Shown here: positions 1-11,479 of the stretch, piece after piece
Layout: each line of letters begins with the position of its first letter
Position numbering within the stretch: position 1 is the stretch's first letter
Notes under the pieces: generated by a model
Databases searched by the model: none
Told to the model about the DNA's origin: nothing
The model's input: only the letters and a program-made list of their open reading frames with translations
From: Zanthoxylum bungeanum
Taxonomy: Eukaryota; Streptophyta; Magnoliopsida; Sapindales; Rutaceae
Assembly: GCA_019454045.1 (NCBI GenBank)
Contig: SKCR01021144.1
Span: 124,001 to 188,000 of the forward strand
Direction: 5' to 3'
DNA length: 64,000 bases
Position numbers and translations under genes: made by a program

Positions 1-554
1 GAAACAGTTTTCAGAAAGTAGTTTTGAGAAAGATTAAGTTTTATAAAGGATAATTCAGATAAAGTTTTCAGAAAAAATGTTTTAAGATAAAGTTATTTAT
101 GTATTTGATTTCATAGCCAAAAGATTTTATACAGTGTTTCAGTATTATAATCCACTCACTTAGATCGTACAACGATCTAACCTCCTTCCAGTTTCCTTGT
201 TTTGCAGGGTTTATCGGAGGACGAGCTCGGGAGGACGGATACTGATGCAGTCACTAGGGTTTGGAGTCTACCAGATCAAGTCAGAGAAAGTGTGAGTCCA
301 TTCAGTTCAAGAAAAAGTTATGTATTAGTCTTTGTTTGTCATAGTCATTTTATAGTGGATATAATTGAATACACCATCATTATTACTGAGTTATGAGTCA
401 TGTTATAAAGCTTGGGCCTTGGTCCCACACTTAAGATATTTAAATAAAAGAAGAGAGAGTTTTAGTATATGTTTATTATATGAGAGTCAGAGGCTCATGG
501 GGATAATACGGCCTATTCCATGCCGGTAGCATCTCCCGGACTGGGGATGTTACA
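1..554 (+). repeat. 3' part of a Ty3/gypsy LTR (duplicated copy 1)
   Basis: This matches 4465-5018. It ends in GATGTTACA at 554, the expected 3' LTR terminus of a family whose reverse-strand relative at 38405 shows the complementary terminus TGTAACATC. Only the R/U5-side portion is inside the window. No coding potential. Confidence 0.7.
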
Positions 555-1229
555 GATGAATTCCAATATCAATGGTTTTATAAGTTGATTAGTCTTGTGT
601 AATTTTTTAGTTCATTTATTGAGTCTAGTTCTTAATGCTTCTTATTAATTGGCCACTAATAAGATTGATTAGGTAACTTAAAATGAACTTGAAGAAGAGA
701 TTTTAGGTTTCACCCATAGACTCAATAGCTCACGATCTCACATTCACCTTAGAGATTTCCTTCAAGGATAACAATATACATGTTGGGCGTGAGTAGCTAT
801 AATTGGTACTTAATCTTAATGAATTCAGAGTTTCTTGGTTAACATAGACATATAGTTAATTGGGTTACTTTGGGTGTTTGCATCTGACCATCGACATAGG
901 CTTTTGCATATTTTCGTGTTCCAGGTTATAAACTGATATTACATAAGCATAAGATAGTCACTTCATCTTTAGAAGAATATTGGAAGGATTCACAACCTTA
1001 GATAGTTTCATAATATTGATTACTTTTTAGAATTTACTTTCGCATTGTTTTAATTATTGTTCTTTAGTTAAAATCACCAACCAACCAAACAACAATCAAT
1101 TTTTAGATACTTACAAATTTAACTTCAATAAATTAATAGCATAGGTATTAAGTCCTCATGTGATCGATACATTTTATACTACTTGAGCGATACGTGTGCT
1201 TGCGTTACGTCTGTGTTTATCACCGATCA
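555..1229 (+). repeat. Athila-type LTR, 3' portion (copy 1)
   Basis: AT-rich sequence that ends in CACCGATCA a few bases before a tRNA-Asp primer-binding site, the usual arrangement in Athila elements. Its 5' part is missing: it abuts the end of a gypsy LTR at 554. Matches 5019-5697. Confidence 0.65.
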
Positions 1230-1235
1230 TATTTT

Positions 1236-1253
1236 TGGCGCCGTTGTTGGGGA
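1236..1253 (+). other. Primer-binding site, tRNA-Asp type (copy 1)
   Basis: TGGCGCCGTTGTTGGGGA closely matches the complement of a plant tRNA-Asp 3' end, the PBS typical of Athila. It lies 6 bases after the inferred LTR end and would have primed minus-strand DNA synthesis. Confidence 0.8.
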
Positions 1254-1360
1254 TTTATTTATCTTTTACTATTAATTTTGGGGTTAGATACTTTACTTGT
1301 ATCTAATTTATTTTTACTTATTATTTTTGTTTTCTTGTGTTTCAGGTTCTCAGACACTAC

Positions 1361-2807
1361 ATGAGAAGAAACAAAGCTTTGAAATCCGTCCGCTTGACCC
1401 AGAAATTGAAAGAACTATCAGACAATTGAGAAGGGAAATGTGAGAAGGCCAAGAAGCACTGATCAACATAACAATCAAGAACGAACCTGAACCTTTAGAA
1501 GTTGCACTACCAATTCACAATCGAGACAGAATAATTCAGTTGGTTGACAGCTTCATACCATGCATTGTACTTCCACCCTTACCAGTAAATACGTGTGATA
1601 TCAAAACATTCATTCAGATGATACAGCAATCAGTTCAGTTCAGGGGAAGTGCAGACGAAGATCCTAATGCCCAAATTAGTAACTTCCTGGAAGTTTGTGG
1701 CACATTCAATTACAACCAAGCGGCAGAAGAAGCAATGCGTATATGTGTGTTCCTATATTCCTTGAAAGAAAGAGCTAAGGCTTGGCTCCATTCACTACCA
1801 GCAGGCTCCATCAACTTGGAACCACTCTTGCCACCAAATTCCTTGCAAAATACTTTCCTCCAGCCAGAACAGCAAAATTAAGAAATGACATCACACATCA
1901 TTTGTACAATATGACTCAGAATCGCTTTGCGAAGCATGGGAAAGATACAAAGAATTGCTCCGAAAATGTCCTCACCATGAGATTGCAAAGTGGCTACAAG
2001 TCCAAACCTTCTACAATGGGCTTTCTGGACTAATGAGAACCATAATAGATACTGTAACATGAGGAGCATTAATGGAAAAATGAGAAGATCATGCCTGAGA
2101 CTTAATTGAAGAAATGGCCACCAACAATTCTTTGTGGCCAACAGAGAAGAGCATGATCCATCGAATAGCAGAAATCCACGAAGTAGGAACCAACTCAACT
2201 GTGAATGCCAAGCTAGATCAGATATGCAAATGCCTGGAAACTTTTAGCATGCAAGTTAATGCTGGATCCACAAGTTCACCATATGGAGGAGCACCAGAGG
2301 CAGAATCTTACAACTAACATAATGAGACTGTGAACTATGTCAGCAACTTCAACAGATAGGGAAACAATCCATATTCCAATACCTATAAGCCAGGTTGGAG
2401 GAATCATCCCAATTTTGCATGGAGCAACACTTCAAGGAAAAAGAACAATCCACCTCCCGGATTCCAATAACAGAATAAAGACCAAGAGTATGAAAAGAAT
2501 CAGGAATAGCAGAAGTGCTTGCCCAAATGAAAAAACAAGAAGCAAAATACGATGCTATGTTTCAAAACCAATCAGCTTCTATAAAGGCACTGGAAAATCA
2601 AATGGGATAACTGGACAATGCTCAGAGTTACAGACCACAAGGTACCCTTTCTAGCAACACAGAACCAAATCCAAGGAACAGAGGGAATGGGGCAATGTCA
2701 AGCCATCACTTTGAAAAGTGGCACTGAAATCAACAAAGATGTTGGAGTCAAGGCATCTACTGAGGAAGTTCCAAAAGAAAGTAGCGAATCAGATCCACAG
2801 ATGGAAG
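1361..2807 (+). pseudogene. Athila gag pseudogene, truncated copy 1
   Basis: This is remnant capsid/nucleocapsid polyprotein of an Athila-lineage Ty3/gypsy element, which would assemble cytoplasmic virus-like particles. An ATG at 1361 starts an Athila-like N-terminus, but a one-base loss near 1374 and further frameshifts break it. Recognisable blocks are the FLEVCGTFNYN and KERAKAWLHSLP segments of the plant retrotransposon gag domain (about 1680-1810) and the downstream MATNNSLWP segment (2114 on). Compared with copy 2 it has extra small indels (a few bases near 1480, 1815 and 1893). Coding stops at about 2807, where the tandem-duplication junction replaces the rest. No zinc knuckle is visible. 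Family assignment is firm; function is lost. Confidence 0.85.
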
Positions 2808-2891
2808 ATTTCGGGTCTAATTGGAAGATTCTCAAACTTTCCACTAACTTCTACACTTTTCTCCAATCTTCCAAATATCATTCAACCCCAC

Positions 2892-2899
2892 TATATATA
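2892..2899 (+). promoter_or_regulatory. Putative LTR TATA box
   Basis: TATATATA sits upstream of the purine-rich leader in the position that the reverse-strand relative also holds a TATA-like box (40561-40569). Position within a U3-like region supports it; not tested. Confidence 0.4.
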
Positions 2900-4070
2900 G
2901 AGTATATTATTCATAAATCACAAATTTTGAAACAACAAGAAAGAAAGAAACGTGGGATGAGGTAGAGAAGAAGAATGAGAAGAACGAAAGAAGAAGAATA
3001 AGGAAAAAGGAAGAAGAAGTGGTGTAAACCAACCATCCATCAATCTAAGAAGAAGACAAGCTACCATGAGGATTTGAGGAATGAAGAAGAGTCAAAAGAA
3101 ATAAGGTAAAAGACTTGACCCATAAATTTAATTTTTTAGATTTTGGAAGTATGATGATAGAATAGAGGTATTGGGATGATTGTTATATGTAGATGATTGA
3201 AATATGATGATAATTGAGATGATAATTGTGTGACTAATCATATGGATTTAAAATTGTTAAGTTTTAGGTTTAATCTCTGGAGTATATAGAATAGATTGAA
3301 AGTTGGTTGTTGATGAAATGATGATTTGGTTTATATGGAATTGGGTGTAATATGGTGTTTTGAGTATTGATTATAGTATGGGAATGTTAGGGTTTTGCTT
3401 TGTGTGAATGGGAATTGAAGAAGAAAGGACCAGAATCCTGGAAAAATACCTCGCTTCACGATGCGTGAGGGATGTGGGTGGCGACACATAAGAAGAAAAT
3501 GGTTGCACGCTTCTAGACGTTGCGCGTCGTGGCGCATGGAACATAATTTTCCAGAATCAGTTTTAAACCTCCCCAGTTCCATCCTAGGGCGTTAAAGACC
3601 ACCCATGGGGTCTCGTATCAGTTCGTAAACATATCCTACATCAAAATATGATCGTGATAAGCCTCGTATGTAAAATATATTGACGTATCGTTAAGCTTAG
3701 TTAAGTATCAAGGTTTATTTTACTACATATATGCTAATAAAGTTCCCGATCCTAGATTATCCACAAGAATCGCAACTCTCTTCGGTAAATGATCCAGTAC
3801 CAGATTCCAAAAACTGTAAGTGGACCCTTCTCCTTTCAAGTTGATTTTCTTATTGATTTATTATTTATGAAACGAGATTTACTTGTTAAGCACATAAGGC
3901 ATTGGCCATACTTGTTTTCAGTTTTATGTTAAATGAAATGTTTTATACAGCTTTGAGATTTAAAAATGAGTTTTAAGTTTTCGGGGCATGGGGGAAAAAC
4001 CCACCCCCTAGTGTGTAACTTGATATAATTTGGAATTGACGGACAAAGACATGTGCATATGTAGAGGACT

Positions 4071-4360
4071 GGGGAGACGGCGATACGTAACGCCCCTGGA
4101 TCCTAGATCAGGGCTAGGGATATAGCGATACATAATGCCCATAGATCCTAGTTTCAGATCTTGGAGGGTGGCATAGCTCCGCACCCCCATTTCTAGTTTG
4201 TAGCTTAGGGGACAGAAATACGTAACGCCCCAAAACCACCAATTTCAGGGCAGTATTGGCATATGCTTTGGGGGACGGCGATACGTAACGCCCCAAAATC
4301 ATGGATTTGCACTACTGGCTCCAGTTAGGCGTATGTGGGGACGGTGATACGTAACACCCT
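4071..4360. repeat. Array of five TACGTA-centred palindromes in gypsy LTR
   Basis: Near-palindromes of the form GGCGATACGTAACGCC flanked by G and C runs occur at about 4071-4095, 4111-4140, 4208-4231, 4269-4294 and 4336-4360. The second and third are degenerate. Linking sequence differs between units, so it is a spaced motif array rather than a simple satellite. Confidence 0.8.
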
Positions 4361-5018
4361 CATACGTCAAGTTTTTTTAGATACAGACCAATATTTAGAC
4401 ATTAGATGTTCAGAAATTCTGATATCAGGTTTTCAGAAAAGAATTTTCAAAAACCAAATTTTAGAAACAGTTTTCAGAAAGTAGTTTTGAGAAAGATTAA
4501 GTTTTATAAAGGATAATTCAGATAAAGTTTTCAGAAAAAATGTTTTAAGATAAAGTTATTTATGTATTTGATTTCATAGCCAAAAGATTTTATTACAGTG
4601 TTTCAGTATTATAATCCACTCACTTAGATCGTACAACGATCTAACCTCCTTCCAGTTTCCTTGTTTTGCAGGGTTTATCGGAGGACGAGCTCGGGAGGAC
4701 GGATACTGATGCAGTCACTAGGGTTTGGAGTCTACCAGATCAAGTCAGAGAAAGTGTGAGTCCATTCAGTTCAAGAAAAAGTTATGTATTAGTCTTTGTT
4801 TGTCATAGTCATTTTATAGTGGATATAATTGAATACACCATCATTATTACTGAGTTATGAGTCATGTTATAAAGCTTGGGCCTTGGTCCCACACTTAAGA
4901 TATTTAAATAAAAGAAGAGAGAGTTTTAGTATATGTTTATTATATGAGAGTCAGAGGCTCATGGGGATAATACGGCCTATTCCATGCCGGTAGCATCTCC
5001 CGGACTGGGGATGTTACA

Positions 5019-5697
5019 GATGAATTCCAATATCAATGGTTTTATAAGTTGATTAGTCTTGTGTAATTTTTTAGTTCATTTATTGAGTCTAGTTCTTAAT
5101 GCTTCTTATTAATTGGCCACTAATAAGATTGATTAGGTAAACTTAAAATGAACTTGAAGAAGAGATTTTAGGTTTCACCCATAGACTCAATAGCTCACGA
5201 TCTCACATTCACCTTAGAGATTTCCTTCAAGGATAACAATATACATGTTGGGCGTGAGTAGCTATAATTGGTACTTAATCTTAATGAATTCAGAGTTTCT
5301 TGGTTAACATAGACATATAGTTAATTGGGTTACTTTGGGTGTTTGCATCTGACCATCGACATAGGCTTTTGCATATTTTCGTGTTCCAGGTTAATAAACT
5401 GATATTACATAAGCATAAGATAGTCACTTCATCTTTAGAAGAATATTGGAAGGATTCACAACCTTAGATAGTTTCATAATATTGATTACTTTTTAGAATT
5501 TACTTTCGCATTGTTTTAATTATTGTTCTTTAGTTAAAATCACCAACCAACCAAACAACAATCAATTTTTAGATACTTGTACAAATTTAACTTCAATAAA
5601 TTAATAGCATAGGTATTAAGTCCTCATGTGATCGATACATTTTATACTACTTGAGCGATACGTGTGCTTGCGTTACGTCTGTGTTTATCACCGATCA
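5019..5697 (+). repeat. Athila-type LTR, 3' portion (copy 2)
   Basis: Near-identical to 555-1229 and again followed by the tRNA-Asp PBS. The 5' part of the LTR is replaced by the gypsy LTR that ends at 5018, so the element is 5'-truncated here too. Confidence 0.65.
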
Positions 5698-5703
5698 TAT
5701 TTT

Positions 5704-5721
5704 TGGCGCCGTTGTTGGGGA
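5704..5721 (+). other. Primer-binding site, tRNA-Asp type (copy 2)
   Basis: Same TGGCGCCGTTGTTGGGGA as copy 1, placed just after the Athila LTR end. It fixes the plus orientation of the element that follows. Confidence 0.8.
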
Positions 5722-5828
5722 TTTATTTATCTTTTACTATTAATTTTGGGGTTAGATACTTTACTTGTATCTAATTTATTTTTACTTATTATTTTTGTTT
5801 TCTTGTGTTTCAGGTTCTCAGACACTAC

Positions 5829-7480
5829 ATGAGAAGAAACAGAAGCTTTGAAATCCGTCCGCTTGACCCAGAAATTGAAAGAACTATCAGACAATTGAGA
5901 AGGGAAATGTGAGAAGGCCAAGAAGCACTGATCAACATAACAATCAAGAACCTGAACCTTTAGAAGTTGCACTACCAATTCACAATCGAGACAGAATAAT
6001 TCAGTTGGTTGACAGCTTCATACCATGCATTGTACTTCCACCCTTACCAGTAAATACGTGTGATATCAAAACATTCATTCAGATGATACAGCAATCAGTT
6101 CAGTTCAGGGGAAGTGCAGACGAAGATCCTAATGCCCAAATTAGTAACTTCCTGGAAGTTTGTGGCACATTCAATTACAACCAAGCGGCAGAAGAAGCAA
6201 TGCGTATATGTGTGTTCCTATATTCCTTGAAAGAAAGAGCTAAGGCTTGGCTCCATTCACTACCAGCAGGCTCCATCACAACTTGGAACACTCTTGCCAC
6301 CAAATTCCTTGCAAAATACTTTCCTCCAGCCAGAACAGCAAAATTAAGAAATGACATCACATCATTTGTACAATATGACTCAGAATCGCTTTGCGAAGCA
6401 TGGGAAAGATACAAAGAATTGCTCCGAAAATGTCCTCACCATGAGATTGCAAAGTGGCTACAAGTCCAAACCTTCTACAATGGGCTTTCTGGACTAATGA
6501 GAACCATAATAGATACTGTAACATGAGGAGCATTAATGGAAAAATGAGAAGATCATGCCTGAGACTTAATTGAAGAAATGGCCACCAACAATTCTTTGTG
6601 GCCAACAGAGAAGAGCATGATCCATCGAATAGCAGAAATCCACGAAGTAGGAACCAACTCAACTGTGAATGCCAAGCTAGATCAGATATGCAAATGCCTG
6701 GAAACTTTTAGCATGCAAGTTAATGCTGGATCCACAAGTTCACCATATGGAGGAGCACCAGAGGCAGAATCTTACAACTAACATAATGAGACTGTGAACT
6801 ATGTCAGCAACTTCAACAGATAGGGAAACAATCCATATTCCAATACCTATAAGCCAGGTTGGAGGAATCATCCCAATTTTGCATGGAGCAACACTTCAAG
6901 GAAAAAGAACAATCCACCTCCCGGATTCCAATAACAGAATAAAGACCAAGAGTATGAAAAGGAATCAGGAATAGCAGAAGTGCTTGCCCAAATGAAAAAA
7001 CAAGAAGCAAAATACGATGCTATGTTTCAAAACCAATCAGCTTCTATAAAGGCACTGGAAAATCAAATGGGATAACTGGACAATGCTCAGAGTTACAAAC
7101 CACAAGGTACCCTTTCTAGCAACACAGAACCAAATCCAAGGAACAGAGGGAATGGGGCAATGTCAAGCCATCACTTTGAAAAGTGGCACTGAAATCAACA
7201 AAGATGTTGGAGTCAAGGCATCTACTGAGGAAGTTCCAAAAGAAAGTAGCGAATCAGATCCACAGATGGAGGAAAAAGAGGCAAAAGAAAATGATCGAGA
7301 AAGATTTACTCCACCTCCACATTTTTCCACAGCGTCTCCAGACACACAAACTGGACAAGCAATTTGCTCGATTCCTGGAGATCTTCAAAAAGCTTCATAT
7401 CAATATTCCATTTTCAGAAGCGTTGGAACAAATGCTCAGCTATGTCAAGTTCATGAAAGATATTCTGTCATGAAAGCGGA
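5829..7480 (+). pseudogene. Athila gag pseudogene (longer copy)
   Basis: This is Gag of an Athila-lineage Ty3/gypsy element. An ATG at 5829 opens 26 Athila-like residues before a TGA. The main readable block is 5909-6526 in another frame, carrying the plant gag domain with FLEVCGTFNYN, KERAKAWLHSLPAGS and LRNDITSFVQYD followed by AWERYKELLRKCPHH. After in-frame stops near 6523, 6541 and 6557 the family-typical MATNNSLWP (6578 on) and the NPYSNTYKPGWRNHPNF-like region (about 6835) can still be followed. Stops look like C-to-T changes of Arg and Gln codons. From 7083 a linker toward protease is readable in shifting frames. The gene is dead, but its order and length match the family. Confidence 0.9.
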
Positions 7481-7482
7481 GA

Positions 7483-8370
7483 TTGGGAGATTATGAGACG
7501 GTAGCATTGACAGAAGAATACAGCGCAATCATTCAGAGGAAGCTCCCCCCAAAGTTGAAGAATCCTGGTAGTTTCATCATCCCTTGCACCATAGGAGAAC
7601 ATTACTTCGGTAAGGCTTTGTGTGATTTAGGTGCTAGTATTAACTTGATGTCTTTGTCTATTTATTGGAAACTGCAGCTTAGAGAAGCAAAGCCACCTCA
7701 GTCACTCTACAACTTGTTGATAGATCACTCATATTTCCGAGAGGGGTAGTGGAATATGTGCTTGTCAAAGTCGACAAATTCATTTTCCCAGTAGATTTCA
7801 TTGTCCTTGAGATGAAAGAAGACAAAGAGGTACCCATCAACCTCAGGAGACCATTCCTGGCATCAGTTTGAACCATCATTGATGTACAAAAAGGTGAACT
7901 AACCATGAGGGTACATGACTAAGAAGTAACATTCAATGTTTTCAAAGCCATGAAATTTCCAAATGATGAACGAGAGGAGGAATGTTTCAGATTTGGTATA
8001 ATAGATAGTATCATCCAGAACACAGATGTAATGCAACTTTCCACTGACAAACTTGAAGCATGCATCACCAACATGACTGACAGAGAATTAGATGATGAGA
8101 TTCTGGAATGTATCAACTATCTTGATGGAGCCTCTCGCTTCAGATCGACACCACAAATGGAAAGCTTGGAACTACCGAAAAATAAGCGAATCAAGCCCTC
8201 GATTGAAGAACCACCACAGTTGAAACTAAAGTCACTTTCGAGCCATCTCAGGTATGCATACGTGGAAAACTCTTCTGATTTACCTGTAATTATTTCTTCA
8301 TCGCTAACATGGGTGCATGAAGATAAGTTGTTGAGAGTGTTACGCGAGCACAAGAGAGCTATTGGCTAGA
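7483..8370 (+). pseudogene. Athila protease region pseudogene
   Basis: This is an aspartic protease segment that would cleave the Gag-Pol polyprotein. The block 7483-7749 contains IIPCTIGEHYFGKALCDLGASINLM; the D-L-G-A sequence stands at the position of the retropepsin D-S/T-G catalytic motif. A frameshift near 7700-7750 is followed by residues typical of the same family (VLVKVDKFIFPVDFIVL, then MKFP at 7950). A readable stretch at 7950-8369 links to RT. An in-frame TGA near 7869 and the shifts show it is non-functional. It directly follows gag with no separate promoter, as expected for one polyprotein. Confidence 0.85.
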
Positions 8371-8399
8371 CTATAGAAGACATTTGAGGCATTAATCAA

Positions 8400-8948
8400 T
8401 CATTCTGCATGCATAAAATCCTGATGAACAGTAAGTACAAAGCCACAGTGGAGCATCAACAGAGATTGAATCCAATCATGAAAGAAGTAGTAAAGAAAGA
8501 AATCATCAAATGGTTGGATGCATGCATCATCTACCCCATCTCTGACAGCTCTTGGGTAAGTCCTATGCAATGTGTACCTAAGAAAATGAGGAATGACTGT
8601 AGTCACCAATGAAAAGAATGAGCTGATTCCAACAAGAACAATGACTGGATGGAGAGTGTGTATGGACTACAAGAAGCTGAACAAAGCAACATGGAAATAT
8701 CATTTCCCGCTACCATTCATTGACCATATGCTAGACAGACTAGGGGGGATGATTTCTACTATTTTCTGGACGGGAACTTGGGGTACAATCAGATTTCCAT
8801 CACCTTAGAAGATCAGAAGAAAATCACTTTTACATGCCCGTATGGTATTTTTTCTTTCCGCATGATGCCATCTGGACTTTGTAATGCTTCTGCCACATTT
8901 CAACGTTGTATGATGGCCATATTTTCAGACATGATAGAACAAAGTATG
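8400..8948 (+). pseudogene. Athila reverse transcriptase, 5' half only
   Basis: This is the N-terminal part of the RT domain. Visible blocks: PIMKEVVKKEIIKWLDACIIYPI and SWVSPMQCVPKK (8480-8590), a GWRVCMDYKKLN block in a second frame (about 8650), and GYNQISITLEDQKKITFTCPYG with SFRMMPSGLCNASATFQRCM (8778-8920). The similarity ends after AIFSDMIEQS, just before the place where the catalytic Y/F-x-D-D motif should follow. The rest of RT is absent; the next element piece upstream of integrase resumes in RNase H at about 12217. Frameshifts and stops also occur inside. Confidence 0.88.
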
Positions 8949-9232
8949 AAAGTTGATGAAAACCTGCTTGGAACAAGCCAAGCAGACCCACAAAAGATTG
9001 AGATCGTTCCCAAGAAAGCCAAGGTAGAAAAGTATCAAAACTCTAATCCTCTGAAGAGCAAACAATAGAAACCTAGAATGATAAGGGGGTGCCACAAAGG
9101 GTTAGCAAGCCTTCGATAAGACAAAGTCAATAAGAATAAGTTGAGGGTTACTCAAGTCTGAAGATAATAGTGATTTTTATTAAAAGATAGGTTTTTTTGT
9201 TATGATGAATAATGACCCTTTAAATAGGTGGC
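8949..9232. other. Unassigned spacer between Athila RT and copia LTR
   Basis: The frame of the RT fragment runs on to about 9066 through a Lys-rich stretch that I do not recognise as Athila. The remainder is AT-rich, without a clear feature. It may be filler or the flank carried by an earlier insertion. Confidence 0.4.
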
Positions 9233-11465
9233 TGTAGGAAACGCTTTCCTCGCGCAGCGAAAGCGGCTTAGGCACACGGATCGGACTTGAAAATTTTTTC
9301 TGCTTTCCTATTCCTTTAGCCGAATGCAACCAGTAGGTATACTGAAATTGTGCTTCTGTTTCGGACAAGATTTCAGCCCCTGAATGCCCCCAAAATAGTC
9401 CCAGAACAGCCCCCGAACTGTAGTGAAATAATGGACTTTTTTGGACTCGTTATGTACCCGAACTATACCCGAATCACCCCCTGATTTGCGTGACCTGATG
9501 TGATGTATTGGATCTGATTTTTCTTTCAAAATACAACCACAATACAGCCCCAAAAGGTTCCCAAGGTGTTTCCCAAAATTCTGAATTAAAACGAAAACAA
9601 ACCGAGCCCCGAAACACACAAGCAAGTGGCCGTGAGTCAATGAGAGATGAAGAGAATGAGTTTTGGTTCATCACCACAAAGTCTTCCGAGTTATATCTCA
9701 TTACCAACGGAAAGTAGTGTGGGCTACACTCACAAAATATATCCATAAACGATTTAGAGATTTTAATCACACTTAATATTTTATTTTTCTTCTTATGTTC
9801 TTCAATGGAGTTTCTCAACTTTTGAGAGAATGGTAAAGAAGAATAAGATGGCTATGGTTACAAGTGAGAGGTTTTTTAAAAAAAGAAAAATAGATCTTCT
9901 TTGTATATCTAGGGTTATTTGTTTCCAAAACAAACAAATCCCTCCCTATTCTTTACATGAAAGAATCGGCCAAGCAAGAGAAATTATTCAATTTTTTCAA
10001 CATCAAATTTTCAATTACCATTATTGAAAAGATGTTACAAAATTAAATAAGCAATTAAACATTTGAAAGTCATAACTTCCAAATTAATGCCAAGGATTAT
10101 TTGTTTCCAAAACAAACAAATCCATTCCCGTTTTGCTTGATGAATTCGGCCACCATAAGAAAAATAATAAATTTTTGTAACATCAATATTTTAATTTCCA
10201 TAATTGAATATATGTTACAAAATCAAAAGGTTAAATATTATTTAAACATATGTAACTTCCAAATTAAATCCAAGGGTTTCCAAAACCCAAAATTTAGAAA
10301 TGACTTATTTAACCTTCTATTTAATTATGTCTAATATAATTAAATGACATGTGTTTAAATATCATATATTTAATAAAACTATATATTAACTTTTAATATA
10401 AAGTATCAAGTGTGACAATTAATATTATTAATCATAGTAATAATATTCATACTTTTGTGAGTATATAATTGGACTATCCAATTATACTAAATCCGCTATA
10501 GTAAATCGAGCTAGCACGGGGAACAAATGGACCTATGGTTCCGAGCTCTAATAATTTCGAAATATTAATTAAGCTCTTAATTAAATATTCTGAATTATTA
10601 ACTCTGGGTTATTCCACTAAAAACCTGAAGTTGCACTCACGTTGCCGCATATGATATATTAAGTCGAACCAAATCGGTGTCCATCGATATAGTCATTACA
10701 TATAAATTGACCCTTTCACGAGTATCTCGTAATTAGAGCCGGGGCATAATATCTGTTATACCCCTCTAATTATTTTTACCTTAAGTACCATTGATTCTCT
10801 AATGAACGATTTATTCATAACGATTATGAATTTTAATCTTTCTATTCGTAATAGAAAGACTTGAGCGCTCAAATTGTTCAAGCACCAAATCAACCCTTAA
10901 GAAAGATACTCATCTACTTCTCGCAAGAATGAGTGAACTCCATGTCTATGTAAAACGTTCCCAGCTACATAACTGACCATGCCCCCAAAATACGTAGCTA
11001 TTGGCCGGGACTGCTACACCAACCTCACCTTTGTAAATCAAATGACATGGCCCGAGATCAATCCATATACGACCGTCTAGTGGATCGAAATGACTTTCTT
11101 AGTTTAACGGATATTATAAGAATGTCATTTCCATCTGGGTCCAGTCATATATGATCACATCATACAAGGTGCCTCCATTCTCATGTCTCTACATGGATGA
11201 TCCCGAATCAAGGTCACCATACAAAGTTCCTGCTTTGTTTACTCTCTATGGACTATTTAAGATTACTAACTTCAGACTTAAATCCTCTTGTGTATGACAC
11301 TCATACACCAAGTCTGAAGGTACATAAGTAATCTAGGGTATTCAAGATGATTTATAATATGCGAAAATTAAACAAACAATTTGATAAATGAATAATGCAT
11401 CGTTTTATTTCAAAACACATAAAACCGTTTACATCAAATGTAGCTCTAGGGCATACATCCCAACA
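9233..11465 (-). repeat. Ty1/copia 3' LTR, minus strand
   Basis: It begins TGTAGG at 9233 and ends CCCAACA at 11465; read on the minus strand it starts TGTTGGGATG. It adjoins a minus-strand polypurine tract and RNase H gene, so it is the 3' LTR. Related LTRs lie at 29864, 34874 and (end only) before 47363. Paired palindromes occur at 10837-10872. The reverse complement of the left end, a GCTGCGC...GAGGAAAG segment, matches the LTR end at 47345-47363. Confidence 0.85.
10837..10872. repeat. Two adjacent palindromes in copia LTR
   Basis: TCTTTCTATT and AATAGAAAGA pair around a 3-base loop (10837-10859), followed at 10861-10872 by TTGAGCGCTCAA, a perfect 12-bp palindrome. Both recur, in reversed orientation, in the plus-strand LTRs near 30635-30665 and 35528-35560. 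Confidence 0.8.
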
Positions 11466-11479
11466 ATCTCCCACTTGCA
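11466..11479 (-). other. Copia polypurine tract (minus strand)
   Basis: On the minus strand this reads GTGCAAGTGGGAGAT immediately before the LTR, the plus-strand DNA primer of copia elements. The same AAGTGGGAGAT tract precedes the LTRs at 34874 and, on minus, 52988. Confidence 0.75.

Larger units (their letters stand above)
2808..5018 (+). repeat. 5'-truncated Ty3/gypsy LTR (full visible copy)
   Basis: The end GATGTTACA at 5018 is the LTR 3' terminus. Order along it: a TATA-like box at 2892, a GAAGAA-rich purine tract (about 2930-3020), a non-coding stretch, then five spaced TACGTA-centred palindromes (4071-4360). The same order, reversed, occurs in the minus-strand LTR at 38405-40996, which has about 400 bp more at its 5' end, so this copy lost its U3 start at the duplication junction. 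No open frame of note. Confidence 0.75.
1..7271 (+). repeat. Tandem duplication, period 4464 bp (gypsy LTR plus Athila front end)
   Basis: Bases 1-2807 repeat at 4465-7271 with only scattered single-base differences and small indels. The unit is therefore 2808-7271, and the window opens inside an earlier unit. Copy 1 breaks off in Athila gag just after the sequence CCACAGATGGA and runs directly into the 5'-truncated gypsy LTR that precedes copy 2, whereas copy 2 continues through gag into protease. Near-identity of both LTR and gag parts points to a recent direct duplication rather than two insertions. Alternative: a local assembly artefact. Confidence 0.9.

Noticed and set aside
202..396. 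64-codon frame repeated at 4666-4860
   Set aside because: Identical because of the tandem duplication; it lies in an LTR and matches no family.
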